NCBI GenBank assembly: GCA_030667105.1
Contig: DAOUWN010000120.1
Span: 1-6,744, forward strand
Direction: 5' to 3'
Origin: Deltaproteobacteria bacterium
GTDB lineage: Bacteria; Desulfobacterota; Desulfobacteria; C00003060
Length of the DNA: 6,744 bases
In this document: piece after piece, positions 1-6,027 of the stretch
Layout of the letters: every line of letters begins with the position of its first letter
How positions within the stretch are numbered: the stretch's first letter is position 1
Position numbers and translations under genes: made by a program
The notes under the pieces: generated by a model
What the model saw: only the letters and a program-made list of their open reading frames with translations
Told to the model about the DNA's origin: nothing
Database searches by the model: none

Positions 1-28
1 CGTTGAAGTTATGGATTCTCCCTTTCAT
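1..28 (-). CDS. serC: Start of a divergent gene, probably phosphoserine aminotransferase (5' end only)
   Basis: Read on the minus strand, an ATG at 28-26 opens the peptide MKGRIHNFN, which runs off the left edge. It has a perfect AGGAGG ribosome-binding site at 39-34 (5-nt spacing) and a good promoter just upstream. SerC proteins typically begin with a short N-terminus followed by an N-F-N-A-G-P-A motif, and this peptide ends exactly at N-F-N. Position next to serA fits: SerC converts 3-phosphohydroxypyruvate, the SerA product, to phosphoserine with glutamate and PLP. That a gene starts here is well supported. Its identity rests on nine residues plus context, so it is an inference; another class V aminotransferase is the main alternative. 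Confidence 0.6.
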
Positions 29-51
29 TTCAACCTCCTGATTGCATCGAA

Positions 52-79
52 GCTATAAACAAAAGGTCGCAGGTGTCAA
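52..79 (-). promoter_or_regulatory. Sigma-70-type promoter for the divergent (serC-like) gene
   Basis: On the minus strand a perfect TTGACA -35 box (79-74) is separated by 16 bp from TATAGC (57-52), a 4/6 match to TATAAT. Transcription would begin near 45, leaving a short leader that contains the AGGAGG site and then the ATG at 28. Spacing, box quality and placement agree with each other. Confidence 0.6.
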
Positions 80-116
80 GAGGAAAACCCTCAAACAAGG
101 ATTCAGCCTCTTGACA
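74..116. repeat. Perfect 10-bp inverted repeat holding both divergent -35 boxes
   Basis: The left arm TGTCAAGAGG (74-83) is the exact reverse complement of the right arm CCTCTTGACA (107-116), with 23 bp between them. The outer six bases of each arm are the TTGACA -35 box of the outward-facing promoter. The extra four paired bases (AGG plus the flanking G) are not explained by the -35 consensus and may belong to an operator or be chance. The spacer is A-rich at its left end (AGGAAAACCC). Confidence 0.6.
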
Positions 117-140
117 AGTTATTCACTTTAGAAGTAAGAA
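111..140 (+). promoter_or_regulatory. Probable serA promoter (strong -35, weak -10)
   Basis: TTGACA at 111-116 is a perfect -35 box. No good -10 follows at 16-18 bp: candidates are GTAAGA (134-139, 17 bp) and TAAGAA (135-140, 18 bp), each a poor match to TATAAT. A strong -35 with a weak -10 would fit a promoter that needs an activator, or the true start may lie elsewhere in the 76 bp before the gene. Confidence 0.4.
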
Positions 141-192
141 ATATGCCTGTTGTGGTCAATTATGGTGAGGATTCGTTGAAGGAGAAAGAAAA

Positions 193-1773
193 TTGAAAGT
201 CCTGGTAAGTGATAAGCTTGCAGATGTCGGCATCAAGATGTTCGAAGAAGCAGAGGGTATTGAGGTTGACGTGAACGTTGGCCTGGCGCCAGAGGAGCTA
301 AAGGCAATCATTGGTGACTACGAAGCATTGGTCATCAGAAGCGCCACTAAAGTAACCGGAGAGATCATTAAGGCAGCTTCCCGGCTGAAAGTGATAGGGC
401 GGGCAGGTATCGGGCTCGATAATGTGGACATACCGGCAGCCACGAAACAAGGCATCGCTGTCATGAACACCCCAGAGGGAAATGTCGTGACCACTGCCGA
501 GCATGCCATCGCAATGATGCTTGCCCTTTCGCGCAACATCCCCCAGGGGACAGCGTCCTTGAAAGCTGCCAAGTGGGAAAAGAAACATCTGCAAGGCAAA
601 GAAATCTTTAACAAAACCCTGGGAGTCCTTGGCTACGGCCGGATCGGAAGTATTGTGGCTGACCGCGCCAGGGGACTTAAGATGCAGGTGATAGTTCATG
701 ACCCCTACGTAAACAGAGCATTGGTAGAGCAAGCCGGGTTTGAGGTGGTCTCCCTGGAAGACCTTTACAGGCGTTCGGACTACATCACCGTTCATGTGCC
801 CAAGCTGAAAGAGACAATCAACCTGGTCAACAAGGAAGCCTTCGACCGGATGAGGCCCGGCGTGATGATAATACACTGCGCCCGTGGCGGTATTGTAAAC
901 GAAAAGGACCTGACCGAGGCCCTTCGAACGGGCAAGGTGGGAGGCGCCGCCCTGGATGTCTTTGAGACTGAGCCTCCGGGCCCCTCACCTTTGTTTGAAT
1001 TCAACAACGTCATTTGCACTCCTCACCTGGGGGCGTCCACGGCTGAGGCCCAGACCAACGTGGCGGTGGCAGTGGCTGAACAGATCATCTGTTACCTTCA
1101 GACAGGAACAATAATCAATGCCGTAAATGTCTCCTCTGTCACCGGTGACTTGTTGGCCAAGCTCGGGCCTTACTTGAGCCTGGCCGAACGTATGGGTAGC
1201 CTCCAGGCCCAGCTTGCCGAAGGGGCCATACAGGAGGTCACCATCATGTATTCGGGAGATTTTGTGGGCCTCGACATGGCCCCTGTCACAACGGCTGCCT
1301 TGAAGGGGTTGCTCTCTCTGTTTCTCAAAGATGAGGTCAATTTCATCAATGCCCCTGTAATCGCTAAGGAACGGGGCATTAGAGTCGTCGAGTCTCGCAG
1401 TGTCGAGACTGAAGACTACACGAATCTCGTCACCATGAACGCTGCAGCCGCCGAAGGATTCAACACCGTCTCCGGAACCATATTTGGCAAGCACGAACCG
1501 AGGATTGTCAGGATCAACAACTTCAGGCTGGAAGTCATTCCCGAAGGCCACCTTCTTCTCATCCATAACGTGGACAAGCCCGGCGCCATCGGGAGCATCG
1601 GAACGGTACTCGGCAAACACAACGTAAATATTGCTCGGATGTACGTGGGTCAGGAGAAGGATGGCGGCAGAAATGTGATCTTCCTGGATACAGATACTCC
1701 CGTAGCGCCAGAGACCCTTGAGGAGCTGCAAGCCCTTCCCTTGATTAAGTCGGTCACGCCACTGGAATTGTAG
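193..1773 (+). CDS. serA: D-3-phosphoglycerate dehydrogenase, long form with ASB and ACT domains
   Basis: Catalyses NAD-dependent oxidation of 3-phosphoglycerate to 3-phosphohydroxypyruvate, the first step of serine synthesis, in the cytoplasm. The 526 residues match the long bacterial form. The substrate-binding part has RSATKVT (49-55) and GRAGIGLDNVD (69-79). The Rossmann fold carries GYGRIG (147-152). The catalytic trio is R231 (CARGG), E260 (FETEP) and H278 (TPHLGAS). An ASB-type intervening domain spans roughly 318-440, and a C-terminal ACT domain (about 454-526, with HNVDKPGAIG at 458-467) is the usual serine-sensing site. The start is TTG at 193, with AAGGAG at 179-184 eight bases upstream; it gives the expected N-terminus KVLVSDKL, and the first in-frame ATG would remove 15 residues. 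One oddity: the usual N-C-A-R-G-G reads H228-C-A-R-G-G. It faces the serC-like gene, and no convincing terminator follows it. Confidence 0.97.
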   Translation: MKVLVSDKLADVGIKMFEEAEGIEVDVNVGLAPEELKAIIGDYEALVIRSATKVTGEIIKAASRLKVIGRAGIGLDNVDIPAATKQGIAVMNTPEGNVVTTAEHAIAMMLALSRNIPQGTASLKAAKWEKKHLQGKEIFNKTLGVLGYGRIGSIVADRARGLKMQVIVHDPYVNRALVEQAGFEVVSLEDLYRRSDYITVHVPKLKETINLVNKEAFDRMRPGVMIIHCARGGIVNEKDLTEALRTGKVGGAALDVFETEPPGPSPLFEFNNVICTPHLGASTAEAQTNVAVAVAEQIICYLQTGTIINAVNVSSVTGDLLAKLGPYLSLAERMGSLQAQLAEGAIQEVTIMYSGDFVGLDMAPVTTAALKGLLSLFLKDEVNFINAPVIAKERGIRVVESRSVETEDYTNLVTMNAAAAEGFNTVSGTIFGKHEPRIVRINNFRLEVIPEGHLLLIHNVDKPGAIGSIGTVLGKHNVNIARMYVGQEKDGGRNVIFLDTDTPVAPETLEELQALPLIKSVTPLEL

Positions 1774-1864
1774 TCCCCCGCGCAGAATTCCAACAACGCG
1801 CTTCCTGCCGAATCTTGTGAATCGGGAGAGCAGAAACCAAAGGATTTGGATAGGAAACACCATC

Positions 1865-1893
1865 TTGACAACGTGGTTTAGAGTACGTATTAG
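1865..1893 (+). promoter_or_regulatory. Sigma-70-type promoter for the DUF1844-protease unit
   Basis: A perfect TTGACA (1865-1870) and TATTAG (1888-1893, 4/6 match to TATAAT) are separated by the optimal 17 bp. It lies in the 229-bp gap after serA and points at the DUF1844 gene. Transcription would start near 1900, giving a leader of about 100 nt. It is the best matched promoter on the plus strand of the window. Confidence 0.6.
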
Positions 1894-1947
1894 TGTAAGA
1901 TACATGATCTCGTAAATATCAACGCCCAGCGGACGTGGCTTTGATCT

Positions 1948-1964
1948 GCCCCTTTGAAGGGGGC
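1948..1964 (+). other. Small GC-rich hairpin in the leader before the DUF1844 gene
   Basis: CCCCT (1949-1953) pairs with AGGGG (1958-1962) around a TTGA loop. G1948 can pair with C1964 if G1963 is bulged. Upstream, CGCC near 1923-1926 can pair with GGCG at 1967-1970, enclosing this hairpin and a weaker one (GCC/GGC within 1924-1939). No run of T follows, so it is not a terminator. I do not recognise a known riboswitch class in the leader. Confidence 0.35.
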
Positions 1965-2002
1965 CAGGCGCTCTGCAAACTCATGAAAGCAAGGAGGGGA
2001 GC

Positions 2003-2422
2003 ATGGCAGAAGAAGAAAAGGGATTTGTCATAAAGGACAAGCGAGCTTTTTCCTCAGAATCCGGAGAACCCACACCTGATGCAGCGCCGGAAACCAAAGA
2101 GGACAAGACAGAACAAGCTCCACAAGAGGGCGCTCCCAAGGCTGAGGGAAAACCAACAGCCGATGAGGAGATCCGGCTTCCTGAAGTCAATTTTTCTACC
2201 TTTGTTTTTTCACTCAGCTCATCAGCCATTCTCCATTTTGGGGAAATACCGGATCCTTCAACGGGTTCGAAACGCAAAAGCATCCCCATGGCCAAACATA
2301 CGATTGATCTCCTCGGGATGTTGGAGGAAAAGACCAAGGGAAACCTGACCGATGATGAAGAAACCCTTCTGAAAAACATTCTTTATGATCTAAGAATGCG
2401 ATATGTGAGAGAAACCTCATGA
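2003..2422 (+). CDS. DUF1844 family protein
   Basis: A 139-residue acidic protein with no signal peptide or clear membrane segment, so probably cytoplasmic. Residues 1-55 are low-complexity (rich in E, K, P, A) and look disordered, except for a short opening GFVIKDKR (7-14). The folded part, about 60-136, matches DUF1844 as I remember it: FSTFVFSLSSSAILHFGE, then PMAKHTIDLLGMLEEKTKGN and a closing LLKNILYDLRMRYV. The function of the family is not established. The ATG at 2003 has a strong AAGGAGG at 1991-1997 (5-nt spacing). The stop codon lies 26 nt before the protease gene, so the two are very likely co-transcribed from the promoter at 1865-1893. Family assignment is from recognised sequence features, not a search. 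Confidence 0.88.
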   Translation: MAEEEKGFVIKDKRAFSSESGEPTPDAAPETKEDKTEQAPQEGAPKAEGKPTADEEIRLPEVNFSTFVFSLSSSAILHFGEIPDPSTGSKRKSIPMAKHTIDLLGMLEEKTKGNLTDDEETLLKNILYDLRMRYVRETS

Positions 2423-2448
2423 ATTGAAACCTAACCATAGAAGGAAAA

Positions 2449-3930
2449 ATGCAAATGAGACCAATAGACCCAACTAGCACGAATACACGACGCCTGGCTT
2501 TGCTGTCCCTTGCGCTAGTTTCTGCACTGGCAGGCATGCTCCTTGCCGTAGGCTTTGACATTACCGGGGATACCACGGCTTCGAGTCCATCTCCGACGGC
2601 AATCGTGCCGGGCAGTTTTACGGAAATAGCACAAGCGGTTAGTCCGGCCGTGGTCAATATTAGCACCGAAAAGGTAATAAAAAGGAACGGGCAGGCCTTC
2701 AGACATTTTCAAAGCCCATTTAGAAAGGACGACCCCTTTCATGATTTTTTTGAGAGGTTCTTCGGAGACAGACGAGAAAAGGAGTTCAAACAGCGCAGTC
2801 TCGGCTCTGGTTTTATCATTGACAATGAAGGGCATATCGTAACCAACAATCACGTGGTAGAAAATGCCGACAAGATCAAAATAAAGCTCAAAAACGGCAA
2901 GGAGTATAATGCTGAAATCGTTGGGCGAGACCAAAAAACCGATATTGCCTTGCTTAAGGCCAAGGGGCTGAAAGGTTTTCGAATCGCCAGGTTGAGTGAT
3001 TCGGACGACCTGAAGGTAGGTGAATGGGTCGTGGCCATCGGAAGCCCCTTTGGGTTGGAACACACAGTCACCGCAGGTATTGTCAGCGCCAGGGGCCGCG
3101 TTATCGGCTCTGGTCCTTACGATGATTTCATCCAGACCGATGCCTCCATAAATCCCGGAAACAGCGGCGGACCCCTTGTCAATATGAAGGGCGAGGTAGT
3201 TGGCATCAACACGGCCATTGTCTCCAGGGGTGGTGGTAATGTTGGGATCGGGTTTGCAATCCCCGTAAATCTGGCCCGCGGCATTATTGAGCAGCTTGAG
3301 GCCTCTGGTGTGGTAACGCGTGGCTGGCTCGGTGTGAGCATTCAGGATCTGACTCCGGAACTCGCCGATTATTACGGTGTCAAGGACGCCAAAGGGGCGC
3401 TGATCGGAGAAGCCTTCAAGGGAGACCCTGCGGACAAAGCGGGCATCCGGCCAAAAGACGTGATCATTGCCGTGGATGGGAAAAAGATTGAAAGCAGCAG
3501 GGACTTGTCCCGAGCTATCGCAGAGACCCCTGTTGGCAAGAAAGTCGCGCTCAAGGTGCTTAGAGAAGGAAAAGAGCGCACTTTCAGTGTCAAGATCGTG
3601 AAACGCACTGATGAAAAAGAGGCGCTGACCACAAAGGGGGCCACAGAAGAGACCGAGCTGGGAATGACAGTGTCTCCACTCACTCCGGAGCTGGCGAGAC
3701 AGTTCAGGATGCCTGATGCCGAAGGTGTTGTGGTAATAGGCGTTGAAGAGGGTGGTCCGGCGGACGAGGCCGAAGTCCGTCAAGGAGATCTTATCCTGGA
3801 GATAGATCATGAGCCTGTCAAAACCATTGAGGATTATCAGAGACACATAGGAAAGGTGAAAAAAGGCGAGACCGTTCCCCTCCTGGTAAGGAGAAAGGCA
3901 GGCTTTGTTGCGCTGAACATTACAAAATAG
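2449..3930 (+). CDS. Do-family (DegP/DegQ/MucD-type) serine endoprotease with two PDZ domains
   Basis: An envelope quality-control protease that degrades or holds misfolded periplasmic proteins. Residues 14-35 form a hydrophobic N-terminal segment after an R-R pair, acting as a signal or uncleaved anchor; I see no clear signal-peptidase site. The trypsin-like domain (about 55-285) has the full triad: H135 (TNNHVV), D165 (KTDIALLK) and S239 (GNSGGPL). An LA-type loop at about 76-115 includes FFERFFGD. PDZ1 covers about 290-385 (GWLGVSIQDLTPELA) and PDZ2 about 405-491 (LGMTVSPLTPELA). At 493 residues the length is normal for the family. Start choice: AAGGA at 2441-2445 is only 3 nt from the ATG at 2449 but 9 nt from an in-frame ATG at 2455, so translation may begin at 2455 (491 residues). 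Which member (degP, degQ or mucD) cannot be decided here. A probable terminator follows. Confidence 0.95.
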   Translation: MQMRPIDPTSTNTRRLALLSLALVSALAGMLLAVGFDITGDTTASSPSPTAIVPGSFTEIAQAVSPAVVNISTEKVIKRNGQAFRHFQSPFRKDDPFHDFFERFFGDRREKEFKQRSLGSGFIIDNEGHIVTNNHVVENADKIKIKLKNGKEYNAEIVGRDQKTDIALLKAKGLKGFRIARLSDSDDLKVGEWVVAIGSPFGLEHTVTAGIVSARGRVIGSGPYDDFIQTDASINPGNSGGPLVNMKGEVVGINTAIVSRGGGNVGIGFAIPVNLARGIIEQLEASGVVTRGWLGVSIQDLTPELADYYGVKDAKGALIGEAFKGDPADKAGIRPKDVIIAVDGKKIESSRDLSRAIAETPVGKKVALKVLREGKERTFSVKIVKRTDEKEALTTKGATEETELGMTVSPLTPELARQFRMPDAEGVVVIGVEEGGPADEAEVRQGDLILEIDHEPVKTIEDYQRHIGKVKKGETVPLLVRRKAGFVALNITK

Positions 3931-3933
3931 GTT

Positions 3934-3961
3934 TGGCCCGTTGGCCGGTTGGGCCAGTTTT
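3934..3961 (+). terminator. Probable rho-independent terminator after the protease gene
   Basis: TGGCCC (3934-3939) pairs perfectly with GGGCCA (3951-3956), and TTTT lies at 3958-3961 after one G. The 11-nt loop GTTGGCCGGTT contains a self-complementary GGCC, which could form a competing shorter helix. It begins 3 nt after the stop codon. The T tail is short, so termination may be partial and ispE may receive some read-through; I found no convincing separate promoter in the 45 bp before ispE. Confidence 0.5.
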
Positions 3962-4006
3962 AGAGGCCGTTCCTTAAGTTAGTGACATTGGGGCTAAACC
4001 GGGAAC

Positions 4007-4858
4007 ATGACCACACTCGCTATACCATCGCCTGCTAAGATCAATCTTTTTCTTAGAGTAGTCGGCAAACGGGCAAATGGCTTTCATGATATCGTGACCC
4101 TCATGTGCCGTGTTGATCTGTTTGACACGGTAACCCTTTCTTTTGACAAACCATCCATAAGCGTCCATTGCGTCCATCCCGGGGTCCCGGAAGGGGAAAC
4201 CAACACAGCTTTCAAGGCGGCTGCCTTGTTTTTTGAAGCCGTATCAAGAGATGATGGTGCAGGCATCTCCATCGAGAAGGTGATCCCGGTAGCTGCAGGT
4301 CTGGGTGGCAGCAGCAGCAATGCTGCTGCCGTGCTAATGGGATTGAACGAACATTACGGGTTTCCTCTCAACGACAAGGAGCTTATGGACATGGGACTAA
4401 AGGTGGGGGCAGATGTCCCCTTTTTTCTCTTCAGACATACGGCTGTGGCAAGGGGAGTTGGGGAGCATTTGGAGCCGTTTGACAGGATGCCCCCATTCTG
4501 GGCTGTCTTGGTGAGCCCAAAATCCCAGATATCTACAGCATGGGCCTACGAACACCTAAATTTACGATTGACAAATTGTGAAGAAAATTATATGGTTTCT
4601 GAGTTTTTGGAGGACCTTTCCAAGCTCAAGGGCCTTTTGTGTAATGATTTAGAGCAGGTAACCGTTGAGAAGTTACCGGAGATAAACGCCATCAAAAAGG
4701 CCCTTCTTGATCTCGGCGCAAGAGGAGCGCTCATGTCTGGAAGCGGCCCTACTGTTTTCGGGCTTTTTGAGACCCTGCAAGAGGCCTCTGAGGCGTTTCA
4801 AGGGTTGGAGCATGAACCGCGCTGGGATACTTTTCTGGTGAAGTCGTTGCTTCCTTGA
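4007..4858 (+). CDS. ispE: 4-diphosphocytidyl-2-C-methyl-D-erythritol kinase (MEP pathway)
   Basis: A GHMP-family kinase that uses ATP to phosphorylate the 2-hydroxyl of CDP-methylerythritol in the non-mevalonate isoprenoid route. At 283 residues it has the usual length. The N-terminal PAKINLFLRV (9-18) supplies the catalytic Lys11. The glycine-rich ATP loop PVAAGLGGSSSNAAA spans 94-108. GADVPFF (134-140) supplies the catalytic Asp136, and the C-terminal GHMP motif SGSGPTVFG lies at 244-252. The ATG at 4007 is chosen because PAKIN falls at the expected position. The ribosome-binding site is weak, with only GGGA (4001-4004) just upstream. Its stop codon is 9 nt before the tRNA gene, so kinase mRNA and tRNA probably share a primary transcript. 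As I recall, this block order is common in Desulfobacterota. Confidence 0.96.
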   Translation: MTTLAIPSPAKINLFLRVVGKRANGFHDIVTLMCRVDLFDTVTLSFDKPSISVHCVHPGVPEGETNTAFKAAALFFEAVSRDDGAGISIEKVIPVAAGLGGSSSNAAAVLMGLNEHYGFPLNDKELMDMGLKVGADVPFFLFRHTAVARGVGEHLEPFDRMPPFWAVLVSPKSQISTAWAYEHLNLRLTNCEENYMVSEFLEDLSKLKGLLCNDLEQVTVEKLPEINAIKKALLDLGARGALMSGSGPTVFGLFETLQEASEAFQGLEHEPRWDTFLVKSLLP

Positions 4859-4867
4859 TGACTATGC

Positions 4868-4942
4868 TGGGGTGTCGTCAAGCGGTAAGACACAGGACTT
4901 TGGTTCCTGCATGCGGAGGTTCGAATCCTCCCACCCCAGCCA
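4868..4942 (+). tRNA. tRNA-Gln (anticodon UUG)
   Basis: A complete cloverleaf can be drawn. The acceptor stem is TGGGGTG (4868-4874) with CACCCCA (4932-4938), followed by discriminator G4939 and an encoded CCA (4940-4942). The D arm GTC/GAC spans about 4877-4891. The anticodon stem CAGGA/TCCTG (4893-4897, 4905-4909) closes the loop CTTTGGT with anticodon TTG at 4900-4902, reading CAA. The variable loop is CATGC. The T arm GGAGG/CCTCC (4915-4919, 4927-4931) has loop TTCGAAT. The weak U1-A72 first pair fits bacterial tRNA-Gln. It lies in the same direction between ispE and prs. Confidence 0.97.
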
Positions 4943-4943
4943 T

Positions 4944-4962
4944 AAAATCGCTTCTCGATTTT
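4944..4962 (+). repeat. Palindromic repeat, copy 1 (diverged), after tRNA-Gln
   Basis: AAAATCG (4944-4950) pairs with CGATTTT (4956-4962) around loop CTTCT. The helix can extend by T4943-G4963 and A4942-T4964. It begins two bases after the tRNA CCA. It resembles copies 2 and 3 but has T in place of G in the second arm (CTTCTCGATT against CTTCGCGATT), which shortens the stem. It could act as a weak terminator or a 3'-end processing signal, although no T run follows beyond the stem itself. Confidence 0.6.
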
Positions 4963-5007
4963 GTACCATCATAATTTGGACGTGCTGCCAAGTGTGGGCT
5001 CTGACTA

Positions 5008-5946
5008 ATGCATAGTCTTATTCTGTTTGCGGGAAACTCTAATCCTGACCTGGCTGGGCATATTTGCCGTCACATAGGTATCAAGTTGGGCGAGGCCGAG
5101 GTAAAAACGTTCAGCGATGGTGAAATCCAGGTAGAAATCAGTGAGAATGTGCGAGGCAAGGACGTTTTTGTCTTGCAGTCCACTTGCGCCCCTGTGAATG
5201 ACCATCTGGTGGAACTCCTACTGATGCTGGATGCCTTCAAGCGCGCATCAGCGCAGAGAATCACAGCGGTTATGCCGTACTATGGCTATGCCCGGCAGGA
5301 CAAGAAGGTTATGCCTCGCGTGCCCATTAGCGCAAAACTGGTGGCCGATCTACTCACGGTAGCGGGCGCTGACCGCGTCATCACCATGGACCTTCACGCC
5401 GGCCAACTCCAGGGTTTTTTCAATATTCCAGTGGACAACCTCTTTGCAGCACCAGTCCTCCTGGAGCATATTAGACAGGAGCTAAAAAACGATACGGTCA
5501 TCGTCTCTCCGGACGCAGGAGGTGTCGAACGTGCCCGGGCCTTTGCCAAGCGCCTTCACACCCAACTGGCCATTATCGACAAACGACGGGTAGCGCCCAA
5601 CCAGGCCGAGGCCATGCATGTGGTCGGTGATGTCAAAGGAAAAGTTGCCATTATTCTTGATGATATGGTGGATACCGCAGGGACTCTCATCGAAGCGACC
5701 TCGGCCCTAAAGGAGCACGGCGCTTTGGAGGTTCATGCTTGTTGCGCCCACGCGGTACTGTCAGGTCCTGCTGTGGACCGTATTACCAAGTCTGACATAA
5801 AGACGCTCGTGGTGACCAATACCAACCCCTTAAATGGAAAGGCCAAGGCGTGTGACAAGATCCGTGTGCTATCCGTATCCAAGCTTTTGGCAGAGGCAAT
5901 TCACCGTTCTCACACGGGCAGTTCTGTGAGTTCCCTCTTCGTATAG
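5008..5946 (+). CDS. prs: Ribose-phosphate pyrophosphokinase (PRPP synthetase)
   Basis: Transfers pyrophosphate from ATP to ribose-5-phosphate to make PRPP, the precursor of purines, pyrimidines, NAD, histidine and tryptophan. At 312 residues it is the usual class I length. Visible landmarks: [10 protein letters not shown] (7-16); ATP-site FSDGE (35-39); GYARQDKK (93-100) followed by [14 protein letters not shown]; the metal/active-site [12 protein letters not shown] (127-138) with H130; the flexible-loop DKRR (191-194) with catalytic K192; and the PRPP-binding signature [13 protein letters not shown] (214-226). The ATG at 5008 is the first possible start, because an in-frame TGA lies at 5002-5004. 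There is no recognisable Shine-Dalgarno sequence before it. The stop codon at 5944-5946 falls inside palindromic repeat copy 2. Confidence 0.97.
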   Translation: MHSLILFAGNSNPDLAGHICRHIGIKLGEAEVKTFSDGEIQVEISENVRGKDVFVLQSTCAPVNDHLVELLLMLDAFKRASAQRITAVMPYYGYARQDKKVMPRVPISAKLVADLLTVAGADRVITMDLHAGQLQGFFNIPVDNLFAAPVLLEHIRQELKNDTVIVSPDAGGVERARAFAKRLHTQLAIIDKRRVAPNQAEAMHVVGDVKGKVAIILDDMVDTAGTLIEATSALKEHGALEVHACCAHAVLSGPAVDRITKSDIKTLVVTNTNPLNGKAKACDKIRVLSVSKLLAEAIHRSHTGSSVSSLFV

Positions 5947-5965
5947 AATCGCTTCGCGATTTTAT
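5943..5965 (+). repeat. Palindromic repeat, copy 2, overlapping the prs stop codon
   Basis: AATCGC (5947-5952) pairs with GCGATT (5956-5961) around loop TTC. The helix continues outward with G5946-T5962 (wobble), A5945-T5963, T5944-A5964 and A5943-T5965. The prs TAG codon (5944-5946) is part of the stem. The core is the reverse complement of the core of copy 3. Confidence 0.7.
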
Positions 5966-5982
5966 GACTATTGTGGGAATTT

Positions 5983-6027
5983 TCTTAACACAAGCGGCGA
6001 ATTCAGCCGTCGTAGCCGCGTTATATG
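5983..6027 (+). other. Imperfect hairpin in the prs-rplY gap
   Basis: GCGGC (5994-5998) pairs with GCCGC (6015-6019). Outside it, TAAC (5986-5989) pairs with GTTA (6020-6023) if ACAA (5990-5993) is bulged. GCGGC can alternatively pair with GCCG at 6006-6009, giving two mutually exclusive small helices. The layout of outer TCTTAAC and GTTATAT around an inner GC-rich helix recalls an integron attC site. However, one spacer is missing, the outer boxes are imperfect, and there is no integrase or cassette here. Confidence 0.3.

Noticed and set aside
1774..1864. Search for a serA terminator in the gap after the stop codon
   Set aside because: GCGC at the ends of the first 30 bases and CCGA/TCGG near 1808-1826 give only short, poor pairings and no T run follows.
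985..1905. Long minus-strand open frame (306 codons) across the end of serA and the following gap
   Set aside because: It overlaps a fully supported serA, its translation resembles no family I know, and no ribosome-binding site supports it; it is a codon-bias shadow of serA.
2515..3846. Very long minus-strand open frame (443 codons) opposite the protease gene
   Set aside because: The plus strand encodes an intact Do protease with complete triad and PDZ domains; the antisense translation is unstructured in composition (Cys/His-rich, no motif) and is a shadow.
4970..4975. CATAAT, a 5/6 match to a -10 box between the tRNA and prs
   Set aside because: No acceptable -35 box lies 15-19 bp upstream (that stretch is inside the palindromic repeat) and there is no extended -10 TG, so it is not reported as a promoter.
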